Below, piece by piece: positions 34,801 to 46,245 of a stretch of DNA of 64,000 nt. Within the stretch, counting starts at the first letter, position 1; each line of letters opens with the position of its first letter. Made by a program: the position numbers and the translations under genes. This stretch comes from Takakia lepidozioides (Eukaryota; Streptophyta; Takakiopsida; Takakiales; Takakiaceae): the NCBI GenBank assembly GCA_030704615.1, contig CM060731.1, positions 71,280,756 to 71,344,755 of the forward strand, in the 5' to 3' direction. Under the pieces are notes generated by a model. It was not told the DNA's origin, searched no databases, and saw only the letters and a program-made list of their open reading frames with translations.

Positions 34801-34801
34801 T

Positions 34802-35662
34802 TTGGTAAGAAGACACTACGAGTGTGTCATGAGAGGATCTCAGAGGTCTCTCCCTTCATCCTCAAGCCAGCAACATGCATATGCGTCATGTTGGGTTTAT
34901 GGAGGAACCCATCTTAAGAAGGATTGCCCAGAGAAGACAAAGGGTTGGCACAGGCACAGCCTACATAATTGCAGTGTGGGCATTCATGTGGCAAGTAGGC
35001 CATGGAGAGGTGGAGGTCGTAACCAAAACCAAGGAGTACAAGATCAGGGTCAAGATCATCATCAGGTAGCGTTTGAGCGCTTAAGAGCATACGGACTGAA
35101 ACTGCAACCTTTAAAGTGCAAGTTCAAATCCACGATCAGATGAAGTATCTGGGCCACATGATATACCCTGGAGGATTGAGTGTTCAACAGACAAAGGTGG
35201 AGGCCATTACATGCATTCCACATGGATGTAAGCAGAGTTCGTGCTTTCATGGGATTGGCAAACTACTATCGACGGTTTGTTAAGGGATTTAGCAGCATAG
35301 CCAAGGCTCTTACCAAGTTGACCAAGCTGGGTCAGGAGTGGCAGTGGGAGGAGGAGTAAGAGCAAGTCTTTGAGACTAAAGGCTCGATTGATTTCTACGC
35401 CTATTATGAGGCGACCTATCAGGAGGCAGCCTTTCCAGCTACATACGGATTGGAGTAATGCTGGGGATTGAGGCAGTGTTAACGCAGGTGGATGATGAGG
35501 GAAGAAAGTTCATGGTGGCATATGTTAGCTGCTCGAACAATGATGCTGAGGCTAAATATAGCTCGTATGAGAGAGTGTGTCTAGCTGCCGTATGGGGTAG
35601 ATGCAGGCTAAGGTGGACCAAAAACTTCGTTACCAACATAGTTTTCAGTGACTGTCGTGCAT
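34802..35662 (+). mobile_element. Old Ty3/gypsy element, 5' fragment (gag knuckle, RT end, RNase H)
   Basis: Reads a CCHC-like knuckle CWVYGGTHLKKDCPEK near 34890, then jumps, by deletion of protease and most of RT, to the RT C-terminus FERLRAYGLKLQPLKCKF near 35070. The connection VRAFMGLANYYRRFVKGF follows (about 35231) and then the RNase H start AVLTQVDDEGRKFMVAY and DAEAKYSSYER. Frame shifts and stops are frequent, so it is dead. The same element continues after the nested insertions at 41151, 42543 and, inverted, at 49795. Confidence 0.8.
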
Positions 35663-35908
35663 GATATCATGAATTGCTTTGCATAAAATAAATAATGCTA
35701 AAAAAAAAATTTTCATGTTGGATTCATAACTTCAATATCTACCTATATCGATTGTCCAATTGTCAATCCAATCAAATGTTGAAGAGTTGACTTTTGAACA
35801 CAACAACTGTAGCATAAATATGATATAGGAGCTCGTTAGCATGGTGAAACAAATGAGGAGATGGTGCCAGGATGGCTGCATGCATCTGCCTTTCTGTGCA
35901 TTCTAGCA

Positions 35909-35913
35909 ATGGG
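35909..35913. repeat. Target-site duplication ATGGG (left) of the chromovirus-like element
   Basis: ATGGG at 35909-35913 and again at 41146-41150 borders the element exactly outside its TG...CA termini. Five bases is the usual length for Ty3/gypsy integration. Confidence 0.85.
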
Positions 35914-36672
35914 TGTTAAGGACGAGGGCATGACTGAACATAAACAGGATATCAGACTTAGAGGTACAAGACTAGACAAGAAGTCAAGGTCGAAAGGCCG
36001 AATGCATGATGGATAAAGAAGAATCAAGATAATCTTTATAACAATGGACAAGAGTACAAGATACTGGAACTCGACTTGAATATTGGAATGCTGGAAACTG
36101 GACTGGAGTACCAGATACTGGAAACTGGACTAGAGTACTGGAAGTTGAACTGGAGTACCGGAACTGGAAACAAGAGTAGCTTGAACTTATGTTGGCGAGA
36201 CTGAAGAGTGTCCAGTCTCGCCTCCTATATATACTGGCTACTAGGAAGTTTCCTAAGAAGCTTATCCAGCCAAGGGAAGTCTCTTGAGAAGCTTCCTCGA
36301 CCAAGGGAAGTCTCTTGAGAAGTTTCCCCTGCCAAGGGAAGTCTCCTGAGAAGCTTCCTCACCCAAATGAAGTCTCCTGATAAGCAATTCCTCGATCAAT
36401 GGAAGTCTCTTGAGAAGCTTCTCCTGCCAAGGGAAGTCTCCTGAAAAGCTTCCTCCACCAAGAAGCTTCATGAGCAGTTTCTTGAGTTACTCTCAGTAAT
36501 TTGGTAGTTACTTTTGGTAATTTGGTAACTCATTGTAACTTATGGTAACTTATGATAAATCATAGTAAATCATGATAAATCACGGTAACTTTTGATAACT
36601 TGGTAATTTCCGATAATTTGGTAATTTTTGGTAATTACTCTTGGTGAATTTTTCTGGGCTATGTCCGTGACA
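35914..36672 (-). repeat. 3' LTR of the chromovirus-like element
   Basis: 759 bp in minus orientation. It contains an AT-rich TAACT/GGTAA repeat zone (36475-36640), an array of about seven 31-bp units built on GAAGCTTCTCAAGAGACTTC (36245-36470) and a TATATATA promoter box (about 36228-36236) followed by GGAGGCGAGACTGG, the likely transcription start zone. Sequence after that (35920-36200) repeats the phrase CCAGTATTCCAG-like. The matching pieces of the 5' LTR are at 40984-41145 and 39750-40234. Confidence 0.82.
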
Positions 36673-37279
36673 TCACCTCCTCCTGTAGCGTCGAGTTCCT
36701 CGAGGAGCGGTAAAATCTAGGACTTGCCTAGAGTTGGAGAAAATCCAAAATTCGGTGAATGGTACTTGCCAAGTATTCGGCTCTTCGTTCTTGACTCAAA
36801 TGATTAATAGGTCATTGCAACCATCGATAGTGTCCAACACCTTGAACTTGGGACCACGTAGTGATTTGAGCATTCTGATCTTCGAAGTTGTCTTCAAACA
36901 TGATTTCATTGCCCGCTAGGTTCGAAACCTCAACCTCCAACATAATTATCAGACTTCGAGTAGGCTTCACTTGCCGTCGTACGGTGTCCAAACGAGGAAG
37001 TACGCGTCGCATTGGTGGTCCATCGTCTCGATGGCGTCGGCGTGATGTTGAAGGTTGTAAGAGTCGGAACGGCTGGTCTGGTAGTTGGGTAAGCGACAGT
37101 TCCAATGTATCCGATTTTTGTGACTACATGCTGCCAATATAAAATGCAATAGTGCTTGAAGTGTAGCTATATATACTGCTGTATGGTGCTCCCCCCTCCT
37201 TAACGTGTATCATGTACACTGAATGTGGAGTTTTCACCTTGAAGCTAACTTGACTGACATCATCATTGTGACGACTTAT

Positions 37280-39690
37280 TGACGTGTGGCTCGAGGCTTA
37301 CCTGGATATCGTTGATGAAACTCTTGGACTTTGTCAGGTACATTGAAGATTGGATGACGGTTCTCACGTGCGTTCGCTAATGTCGTAGCCTTTCCAATGT
37401 ACGAAATATTCAAGACGTCCGTACATGATACAAGAGTCTAGGACTTCGTCGACTTCATACTCGATTTCATGATTGACTTCAATTGGTGGAGGTGGTACAA
37501 GAACTTTCCCATGGATACTTTAGTGATGATACAACTTTAATAATGAGACGTGAAAGACTGGGTGGATGCGCATACTTCGTGGGAGTTCAAGCCAAAAACT
37601 GACCGGATTAATTTGACGAATAATGTTGAATGGTCCCAAGCGTTGATAATCCAACTTCCTTGATGGTCACATGGTTTGGATGTTCCGTCGAATGAGCCAT
37701 ACACGATCTCCGATCTTGAACTTGGGTTGAATTTGTCGATGTTGATCTGCATACTCCTTGTATTGTTTTTGAGCTTCTACTAGTTAGAATGTAAGCTCCT
37801 TGTGAATCGTAGCAAGATGAGTAGCAACATTTTCTGCAGCAGGGCTTCCGACAGTTTTCATGTGGAGAGGGTCGGCTCGAGGGTGATGACCATAATTGAA
37901 GAAAAATGGAGTTTGCTTCGTCGATGAATGTGTAGTGTTGTTGTAGGCAAACTCAGCCAAGGGCAAAAGGTCCGTCCAATTATCCCGTTGATAATTTATC
38001 GTACAGCGAAGATATTGCTCCAAAATCTGATTTACGCGCTCGGTTTGACCATCAGTCTGCAGATGTTCGGTTGTCGAGAAATTGATCTTGGTGTTCAGTA
38101 TTTGAAATAATCCTCTTTAGAATTTTGATATGAATTGTGGTCCTCGATCAGATACGATGTCATCCGAGAGCCCATGAATGTAGTAAATATTGTTGAGAAA
38201 GAGTTTTGCCGTCTCTTCACCTGTAACCGTCTTATTACATTGAATGAAATGTGTCATCTTCGTGAAACGATCTCCAATCACAAAGATTGAATCATGGATG
38301 TTCGAAATTGGAAGGTCTATAATAAAGTTCATTGATAAGGACGACCATGGACACTTAGGAATGGATAAGGCTTGAAGAAGACCCCCGTGAGGTCGATGTC
38401 GTGGTCCCTTCGCACACATGTCGCAAGATTTTATAAATTCTTTCATTAGTTTCCACATTTGTGGCCACCAATAGTCTCTGGAAATCAATTCCATTGCTTT
38501 ATTGAAACCAAAATGTGGGTTACGATTTTTTGTAGTGACTTTGTTGAGCCCACGATAGTCCACACACATGCGTAACGATCCGTCTTTCTTCTTCACAAAT
38601 AAGATAGGTGCTATCGCGGGTGATTTCGAATATCGAATGAAATTCTTTGACAAATTTTCATCAATGTATTCGCGTAAAGCAGCCAACTCCGTCTGAGATA
38701 CATTGTAGATTGGGTCAAATGGTGGCTGGGCTCCTTCTTGCAACTCAATGGCACAATCATAAGGTCGATGTTCTGGTAATATGTCTGCATTTTTCTTCTC
38801 GAAGACATCCTTGAAATCTTGATATTGAGTGGATAATGTCGAAGTACCTTGGTTTATTGTGGTCTTGATCGGAGTCGCATAAAGTGCAAATATCGCGTCC
38901 TTCTTTGTAGCTCTCATTAAGGCTCTAGCTCCAAGAAACAGGGGTTGGATACCCTTGGTACTTTTGCATTTTTGTCTTGCCGAAATTTTTCGCCATCGCC
39001 AGTCGATGTCAGGATTATGAAGTACAAACCAAAGAAGTCCAAGGATCACATGATTCATTGGAGACTGGATGACGTTGAAAACAATCTGTGATGCTTCATC
39101 TTTAAGCTGCACTTCAAGGGGTCGAGTTTCATGGTCAACGTTTCCCGATGCTAACGGTCGTCCATCGATGACTTCAACAAGGGCCGAGAATTTCTTTTTT
39201 ACGAGCGTTAAATTATGTTGTTTCGCAAAGTCTTTGTCAATAAAACACGCTGAAGCGCCCAAGTCCAAAAGTGCTTCTACGGAGATATCTCGATTCTGTA
39301 TTCTGATCTTTACTGGAACTGTGAAACAAGGTGCAAGGTCTGGAGGTAGAAAAAGACCTTTTTTAGATGAAGAATTGGTAGTGTCCAGCCGCATGGTCCC
39401 TACTGTGACTGGACATCTTCATTTTCCGACCTCCTCGTATCGCACATTGGAATTGCGCCCCGAGCTTTGAATCTTCTCTTGTTGAGGCAATTAAATGCTA
39501 TGTGATCTTCTTCTCCGCAATAGAAACATAATTCATTTAAGCGCCGTCGTTTATTTTTTTGTTGTGTCTGGCTTGAATCGGACAGCATCAATCTGCGTAT
39601 GATCACTACAGGATGTCGGATAGATCGTTGTGTTTGGTGCCGTAGTAGCAGCGATGCGTCATCGACCATCCAGATCGCTTCTTTTGACAT
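37280..39690 (-). pseudogene. gag knuckle-protease-RT-integrase-chromo remnant of the chromovirus-like element
   Basis: On minus: zinc knuckle CFYCGEEDHIAFNC (about 39530), aspartic protease with [12 protein letters not shown] (DLG instead of DTG/DSG, about 39270), RT fingers [17 protein letters not shown] and [17 protein letters not shown] (about 38560). Then an abrupt jump goes to the integrase zinc end and core ([35 protein letters not shown], about 38160), a break, LEQYLRCTINYQRDNW (about 38000), and a C-terminal tail with FHQRYPGKPR (about 37290) that fits the end of a chromodomain. The RT palm with YxDD, the thumb and RNase H are absent. Confidence 0.8.
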
Positions 39691-39739
39691 CTTTTGAACA
39701 AACGATTATCACATGCAATGATTTGGGTGATGAATTCGC

Positions 39740-40983
39740 TCAGTGTACTTCATGGCAGGGGAAGCTTCTCAAGAGACTTCTCTTGGTCAATGAAGCTTCT
39801 CAGGAGCCTTCTTTCGGTTGAGGAAGCTTCTCTGGAGACTTCTCTTGGTAGGGGAAGCTTCTCAAGAGACTTATCTTGGTTGGGGAAACTTCTTAGGAAA
39901 CTTCCTAATAGCCAGTATATATAGGAGGCGAGACTGGACATTCTTCAGTCTCGCCAATACAAGTTCAAGTTACTCTTGTTTCCAGTCTCAGTACTCTAGT
40001 TCAGCTTCCAGTACTCTAGTCCAGTTTCCAGTATCTAGTTCTCCAGTCCAGTTTCCAGCATTCCAGTATTCAAGTCGAGTTCCAGTATCTTGTACTTTTG
40101 TCCATTGTTATAAATATCATCTTGATTCTTCTTTGCCCATCATGCATTCGGCCACGCCCTTGACTTTTTGTCTAGTCTTATACTTCTAAGTCTGATCTCT
40201 TGTTTGTGTTTAGTCATGCCCTCATTCTTGACAATTGGCGAGACTAAAGTTTGTTCCTTAATTAGTTAAGATGGAAGGCACATTTGCGGAAATGGTCGTC
40301 ACCTTGCAGAGTCTCTAGCTCTAGATGCAAGAACTTCGTACCTCTACTGCCCAACTACAAGCTGATCAGTCTCAAGATCTTGGCAACGCTCTCAACAACT
40401 TGCAACAACAAATTTTTGAGTTGAAGGAGTCGAACAATGGATCTTCAACCATACTAGTCTCTACTGCAACAGCTCCTACTGCAACAGCTCCTACTACAAC
40501 GGTTCTTCCACATCTTCAACAGATTACGAGAGAACTAAAGGTCAGCATGCTCGAGAAATTTGATGGGATGAGATCAAGATTTCGCGGTTTTGTTCAACAA
40601 GTACGATTATTCCTACGACTACATCCACAACGCTACCCGGATGAAGGTATCAAGTGGGATTCGTGGGCACCCTTCTAACAGGCACTACCTTATCTTGGTT
40701 GGCACCGCTGTTAGAGAAAAATTCACATTTATTGTACAATTTTGAAGCGTTCATGTCCGAGTTCACTGCAATATTTGGAGAGAATGATAGAGAAAGAGTT
40801 GCAGAGACAAAGATGAGAAATCTACGACAAGGAGTGCGTTCTGCTTCCGTTTATGCTGCCGAATTTCGACAACTTACGTGCGACCTCGACTGGAATGAGA
40901 AAAACCTCATTAGTCAGTTTCGATGTGGGCTAAAAGAGGATGTAAAAGATTTGTTATTGACAATGCTATTCAGAGCAGTTTCT
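39740..40983 (+). other. Inverted segment inside the chromovirus-like element (LTR part, leader, gag N-terminus)
   Basis: On + this reads the LTR 31-bp array (39750-39900), TATATATA and the GGCGAGACTGG zone (39915-39950), the LTR end (TTCTTGACA, 40234), the leader and gag from 40271: helical MQELRTSTAQLQADQSQDL, then the capsid block from 40650 (WLAPLLEKNSHLLYNFEAF, FIAIFG-like EFTAIFGENDRE, AEFRQLTCDLDWNEKNL, FRCGLKEDVKDLLLTM) ending at 40983. The next expected gag residues continue on the minus strand just left of 39740 (FITQIIACDNRLFKRCQKK). The two ends thus rejoin if the segment is flipped. Confidence 0.85.
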
Positions 40984-41145
40984 TAAGTTACTATCAATAA
41001 TTTGATAGTTACTTCTGGTAATTTGATTACTCATGGTAACTTATGATAAATTATAGTAAATTATAGTAAATTACAGTAACTTTCGGTAACTTGATAACTT
41101 CTAGTAATTACTCTTGGGGAATTCTTCTGGGCTATGTCCGTGACA

Positions 41146-41150
41146 ATGGG
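41146..41150. repeat. Target-site duplication ATGGG (right)
   Basis: Partner of 35909-35913. Confidence 0.85.
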
Positions 41151-41486
41151 AGCTGCTCAAGCTGATCCATATCATGTGACTGGTCATGTAGATAGTTTGT
41201 ATGACGATCCAGAAATAAGTGAGGAGCTTGGTGGTGCTAAGGATGTGCATGAAGATGCAGCAGTGTTAGCCAACCTTTGTACCGGAGAGATAGCAGTCAG
41301 CGTGACTGCTAAGGAGAGAGATCAGATCCTACAATGAGGCAAGAGGTTCAAGTGGGAGGGGACACACCTACTCCAAGTATGGGAGGATGGACGAGTGAGA
41401 ATTGTGACTCATCCAACACAATGAGCGTGATTGGTACGCCATGCTCATGAGGAGTTGGGACATTTTTCGGATATAGTGCACTCATA
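41151..41486 (+). mobile_element. Old Ty3/gypsy element, pre-integrase fragment
   Basis: Reads QADPYHVTGHVDSLYDD, DVHEDAAVLANLCTGE, AVSVTAKERDQILQ, then, after a stop, KRFKWEGTHLLQVWEDGR and VRHAHEELGHF. That is the linker and integrase zinc-domain start (HAHEELGH) expected after RNase H. It continues the fragment left of 35909, where QMRRWCQDGCMH is in the matching place, and is cut by the CACTA element after TCATA. Confidence 0.75.
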
Positions 41487-41676
41487 CACTACAGGAAAAA
41501 GGGGGGGGGGGTTCCGAGGCCGTGGCCACGCCGCGGCATCGTAAAACAGCCGTTTTCGGGCAGGGGGAAAAACCCAAATTTGCGACGTCCGGGCGTCACC
41601 AAAAAAACATCGCAAATTTGCGACCAATGGGGGTCGCAAATAGGCGAAACCGCGATTTGCGACGGCCAGGCGTCGG

Positions 41677-41717
<41 letters not shown>

Positions 41718-42539
41718 ACTCTGCAATGCAGAATTAGCACCGTCCGGGGGTCGCAAAGTGCGACGCCCGGACATCACAATTTAAGGGGGTAGATTTGAAT
41801 TTAGGCGAGAAAATTTGAATTTCAAAATTTTGTTGACCATTGACTCCGGTTCTGTCTAATGGCGATATGTTCATTGTTCTACATATATCATGCAATGCAT
41901 ACTTGAACCTAAGACCTCCACGTTATAACATTTCTAAGACACTACAAACTAACAAACACACCTACGCTACATCTATGTATCACAAAAGCAATCTAAATAT
42001 ATATATACACATATAAAGATTTCCTTCAAGAGCCTTCAAGTTCCTTCTAAGGGGTCTCTCTTGTGACGCTGGGAGTTGCAACCTCCACAACCTTAGTGCC
42101 CAGCCCCAGCATCGTCGCCGTTGTTACACCCCCCCACCGCTAGGCGCCCCAAGCGACGTCCTAGTGATGACCTAAGCTGACCACAACACCATTGCGACCC
42201 CCTGTGGCGACGCCGTTGCGACTCCCTGGCATCGCAACGTTGGGCGTCCCAGCGCGGGGCGCCCACAACGACGCTTTTGTGAAGTTGAGGGCCGCAAAGC
42301 AAAAAAAACAAAAAACAAACTCCCACTATGGTGATGCTGTTGCGACGCCCTGGTGTCGCAAAGGCGTTGAGGCGCCCTTAGTGACGCTCTCGGCGTCACA
42401 ACGTCTAAAAAAAAAAAAAAAAAAAAAAAAACGTCAGGGTGTCGCAAAAATACGCCGCGGGCTCGGCGTCGCAGGCTCAGCACCACGCAGGGCGTGGGGG
42501 CGTGGCTGGCGTCGCAAACCCCTCCCATTTGCTGTAGTG
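41487..42539. mobile_element. Non-autonomous CACTA (EnSpm-type) DNA transposon, 1053 bp
   Basis: Starts CACTACAGGAAAAAGGG and ends CCCATTTGCTGTAGTG, whose reverse complement is CACTACAGCAAATGGG. It is flanked by the 3-bp duplication ATA (41484-41486 and 42540-42542), the normal CACTA length. It has no transposase. The ends carry many GCGACGCC..GGCGTCGC motifs in both directions (41580-41780, 42180-42510), which fit subterminal transposase-binding repeats. Long A runs (about 41679-41714 and 42410-42431) give Lys-rich false ORFs. Removing it rejoins the gypsy integrase frame. Confidence 0.88.
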
Positions 42540-42542
42540 ATA

Positions 42543-43345
42543 GTTTGCTGCAAGGTTTTTTCAACGCACCTACTCCACAATTGCATCTTTTACCCATTAT
42601 GGGATTGGGTTATCGATGGAGTCTTAACTTCGCGGAGACTTCGCGGGACCATTGCCACTAACGATGCGCCACAACAAGTATGTGTTGGTGATGATGAAAC
42701 ACTTCTCCAAATGGATTGAATTGGTGATGATGCCTGACAAGGCAAGTAAGGGGGCTGCATGTGCATTCTTAGATCGAATGCTTAGCCGATTTGGTGCCCC
42801 AGCCGAAGTACTCACATATCAGGGCAGAGAATTCATGGGAAAATTTCAGGCTTTGTGTGAGCAAGCCTCGATAGATCACCGCATTACTGTTGATGGCTTG
42901 GTAGAGAGGGTTGTACAAACAGTTAAAAGATGCTTGCGCAAGTATGGCTTGCAGACGAGACACTTAGGAGATTGGGACCTTCAGCTATTTTGGTTAGTCA
43001 TGGGCTACAGCTTTAAGAAATAAGCATCATTTACCTCGTTCTTACCTTACTTTCTTCTGTTTGGCTGAGAGCCAGATTTGCCTGCATCTATTTGTAGGGA
43101 GGCTGTAGTAGTCCTTGACCTTGTTGAGATATGTGGACACAAGCTCGTGTGAGCAGCGAGCGAAGTTGTTCAAGAGAGTCATGCCATAGATTTTGAGAAC
43201 CTCATCATAGCACAACACAGGGATACATTGAGGTATGCAATCATTCATAGAGGGGGATATCGGCCAGTGGTTTGGCGTTTCCACCCTGGGGATTATGTGT
43301 ATATCTACAGCAGCGTTTGTTGTTCCGCTAGACCAATCATAACAC
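42543..43345 (+). mobile_element. Old Ty3/gypsy element, integrase core and C-terminus
   Basis: Integrase core reads HNKYVLVMMKHFSKWIELV, FLDRMLSRFGAPAEVLTYQG (42770-42825) and VERVVQTVKRCLRKYGLQ. The family's LTDQG is LTYQG (Tyr codon 42817-42819), so the second catalytic Asp is gone, and the first catalytic region (WSLNFAE) also lacks its Asp. After 43022 the C-terminal part goes on in another frame: YFLLFG, LPASICREAVVVLDL, IAQHRDTLRYA and YRPVVWRFHPGDYVY (to about 43305). Similarity stops near 43345, where I place one end of the inversion described in the findings. Confidence 0.78.
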
Positions 43346-43912
43346 CTGCAAAATAAACAACATTCCAAATATATCAAATCGACAATATTAGGAATAATGT
43401 AAGAACTTCATGCATGGCAGTTGCGATTCTTTGACACCAGTTCCTAGCATTTCAAATCTTTTCTATCTGCTCTCGAGAGTGACATTGAATTGAAGTTAGG
43501 ATCAAGGTCAACTGGTTTACACAAAATGGAATGTAGCTCCAATTAGGTGATATTGAAGGTGTGTAACTCCCACTTGGTGTAACTCCCACTTGGCATTGCA
43601 ATTTGACCAAGTCCAAATTTGGCTAAGTATGAAATGCACTAAGAGGAGTTACACAGGTTGGACCCATCCCACAACCTCCACTGCCATCACCTTACCAATA
43701 GGCTACTCCGCACTACTTACCAATCTCTTGCATTCTAAAATATTCAATAGGGAACTCTGGATAAGTGGGGTTGTCGAGGGAGTGCAATAAGTTCTTGCAA
43801 AATTCCTACTGTTTTCCATATCAAATTTATCAATCTAACATCATGGGTATAAAAAATGTTAATATATGTGCAAAAGCATTTCAAAACAAGAACAATCATT
43901 AGACATGTATAC

Positions 43913-45567
43913 CTTGAATGGTGGTTTGCATTTGATTAGTTAATTGAATGACCTCCGTAACAAGCCAACCAGAGCTATAGGCAAGATTGTTGGCTTCTTG
44001 CATGGACTCGGCGAAGCCATACTTAATTTTGTATAGACAATTCAAATTGTTCTCTACAGTATCACAACCGTTAAAGTCGCCATTATAAACTAATGTAAGA
44101 CATTCCAAGTCACAACACGTAATATTTCTTGAGGTAGGCGAGGCCAAAGGTAAATAAGGAGTTGATGTTTGTGGTTGACAAGCCTGCACAACCAAATCAA
44201 AATGTTATTTTATACCATCTTTTAGCCTTTGATAAAAAGTGTGTACATTCATGTATATATATATTGGGGACGGAGGCTCTAAAAATCATATTATAAGGCA
44301 CATTGAAAAACTAACCATGTCATGGGGAGGCCATGAAGCTGATATGTTAAAAATATTCGGGTGACACCCAAAACCATCCTCTTAAGGGCAACAAATTCAT
44401 TCTTTAGGATATGTGGACCTATGACCATACACTCAAGGACGTTCTCATCTCCGTAGGACAAATTTCAATTTCATCTATTTAAAGTTCATTACAAAGCTAA
44501 CAAGATAGGCTTTAACATGACTGTAAAAACATTACATTCCGACAGTATTAGTGAACCTTAGGACAATTTGAAAGAGAGGGGGTCTAAAACAAGTGCCGAT
44601 CGATGAGGTCCATAGTGCATCCAATCATCCATAACCATTGCTACCTTATTATTTTTACATGTTGTTTAATGTGTAAAGTTGGGTTTGATTCATATGTCCA
44701 TATGTTGCAGAGGTCTATGATTGTTCAACGCAACACAACAGTCCCCTTTTAGAGCATTTAAGGATATTTACTGCATACGACTTAATGCCATTCAACATTG
44801 TGCTTTCATACGGCTTGGTTCTCAAAACGTAGAGAGGTCCAGACGTGAGGCCGCAAGATGTAAGAGACCTATAATAGTTCACTGCATTGGGAATTGTGGT
44901 CTGTGTGGTTGTACGTAGAGATGCATCAGTCCATAGGACGACGTGATGTACTATCTGACTGTGCAATCATAGATCTCTGTTATGTGATAGGCCAACATAC
45001 CCTTATAATTGTCAAACATGATGCACCTTTCCAAAATATTGAATGAGACGGGTGTACTCACAACACATGGGTAGGTTGGATCCAAGTGAAATCGCTGTCG
45101 GTGTCCATCATGAGGTACTGGCGGACACCACCTGGATAGCTGCCCACTTGAATGGTTGTACATAATTTAAATGCGTGGTCTGTATTAAACGCGCCTGGGT
45201 CGTGGAGGTCAATACAGTCTCTTTCAGGTTTCGGCTAGGAGCCTTGTTCCGCATGGAATGGCCCAACGTTGCGGTGTTGTGTCGAGCCCTCCTAGCCGCA
45301 CGGACGCACGCGGCCTCGTTGTATTTGCGGCAATGAGCGGGCCTGAAAGGGGAGTGGGGTGAGTCGACGTGGGTGGGTGAGTGCAAGGGACACACCATGT
45401 TGGATGGTATCAATCTCGACCAGCTGCCTAGGTACTCGCAACTCATCCAGCACAAACATGGGCTTTGTCCCATTGTTGTAGTCATTGGTGGCGTCCGATG
45501 AGTTGACTCGCAGTAATACAAGAAGAAAGAGGCAGCTCATGCAAAGCACATACGGCTGGGAACCCAT
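43913..45567 (-). pseudogene. N-terminal half of an A1 (nepenthesin-like) aspartic protease
   Basis: Starts at ATG 45567 with a signal-peptide-like MGSQPYVLCMSCLFLLVLLR. Then comes a pro-region (THPRRLTPLPF / PLSPFRPAH in the shifted frame), then YLMMDTDSDFTWIQ at 45112-45070 where the active-site DTGSD has become DTDSD. A later exon, 44183-43913, has clean splice borders (GTGCAG| and |GTATAC) and reads YLPLASPTSRNITCCDLEC, NCLYKIKYGFAES and SSGWLVTEVIQL, the Cys-rich block of nepenthesin-type enzymes. Frame breaks occur in the first part. The C-terminal half with the second Asp is not downstream on this strand; a fitting C-terminal half is on + at 50460-51060. Secreted or vacuolar peptidase in life; here very likely non-functional. 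Confidence 0.72.
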
Positions 45568-46124
45568 TGCTTTATTTGCTAAGTGTTGCCACAACATACT
45601 CATACTTGGACAAGCAGCTTGGTAGTCATATAGACTAGGCCTAGTGCCCAGGCCTAGGAACCATTGGCCCCACCGACTTGGATGTTCTTCCACGGCGTTG
45701 CATTGTTGCCAACTTATAATACAATCATCTGTAGATGGTGATGGTGCTAGCTTTATTTGAACAAAAACCATTGCCGGTATTTGGAGCCCTTGTTAAATAT
45801 AGTAGCTGGTTTGCTAAAAGATACAAAAAGAAAAACATAGGTTTGTCGAATTGTCGTAATGAATGTATCTAAAAGATTTGAGAACTGTCAAAAACTGTAA
45901 TAGAGCAATATATATTCTATAGTTAGCGTCCACTTACTCGCTAGATCCCTACCAACAGCTAATTTACGACAAATGTAGATTGTGAAAAATGGCTAACCAT
46001 GCAATGCTAAAAGAATAGTGACATGTCAAACTCTTGGCAAGAATTAATTGGATTTGTCATGCGCATACATATCGCTACACAACTACATCGCTGTCCAAAA
46101 CCACACAACACATATGCACACCAC

Positions 46125-46245
46125 ACACTAGTATACCACTAGTCCACCACTAGTCCAACCACTAGTCCAACCACTAGGCTACAACTAGTCAGTCACTAGG
46201 CTGCCACTATGCTGCCCACTATGGCAGTCACTAGTCCACACAATG
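46125..46245. repeat. Short tandem repeat based on CACTAGTCCAAC
   Basis: About eight imperfect copies of CACTAGTCCA(AC), some changed to CACTAGGCTGC. The last copies grade into CACTATGCTGCCCACTATGG. Confidence 0.75.

Larger units (their letters stand above)
35914..41145 (-). mobile_element. Chromovirus-like Ty3/gypsy retrotransposon, 5232 bp, internally inverted
   Basis: Minus-oriented element inserted in the older gypsy copy. Its termini are TGTCACGGAC (41145 leftward) and CCTTAACA (at 35914), flanked by ATGGG on both sides. Order on minus: start of 5' LTR (41145-40984), then a segment at 40983-39740 that is flipped to the + strand and holds the rest of the LTR, the leader and gag N-terminus, then gag knuckle, protease, RT, integrase and chromo-like end (39739-36685), a polypurine tract (AGGAGGAGGTGA, 36684-36673) and the 3' LTR (36672-35914). 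Besides the inversion, the RT lacks its catalytic palm and all of RNase H. The copy cannot move by itself. Confidence 0.88.

Noticed and set aside
40235-40255. Primer-binding site of the chromovirus-like element
   Set aside because: ATTGGCGAGACT follows the LTR end directly, but it does not match a tRNA 3' end that I can name, so it was not annotated.
41522-41792. Lys-run ORFs around the A tract
   Set aside because: Produced by the poly(A) tract inside the CACTA element.
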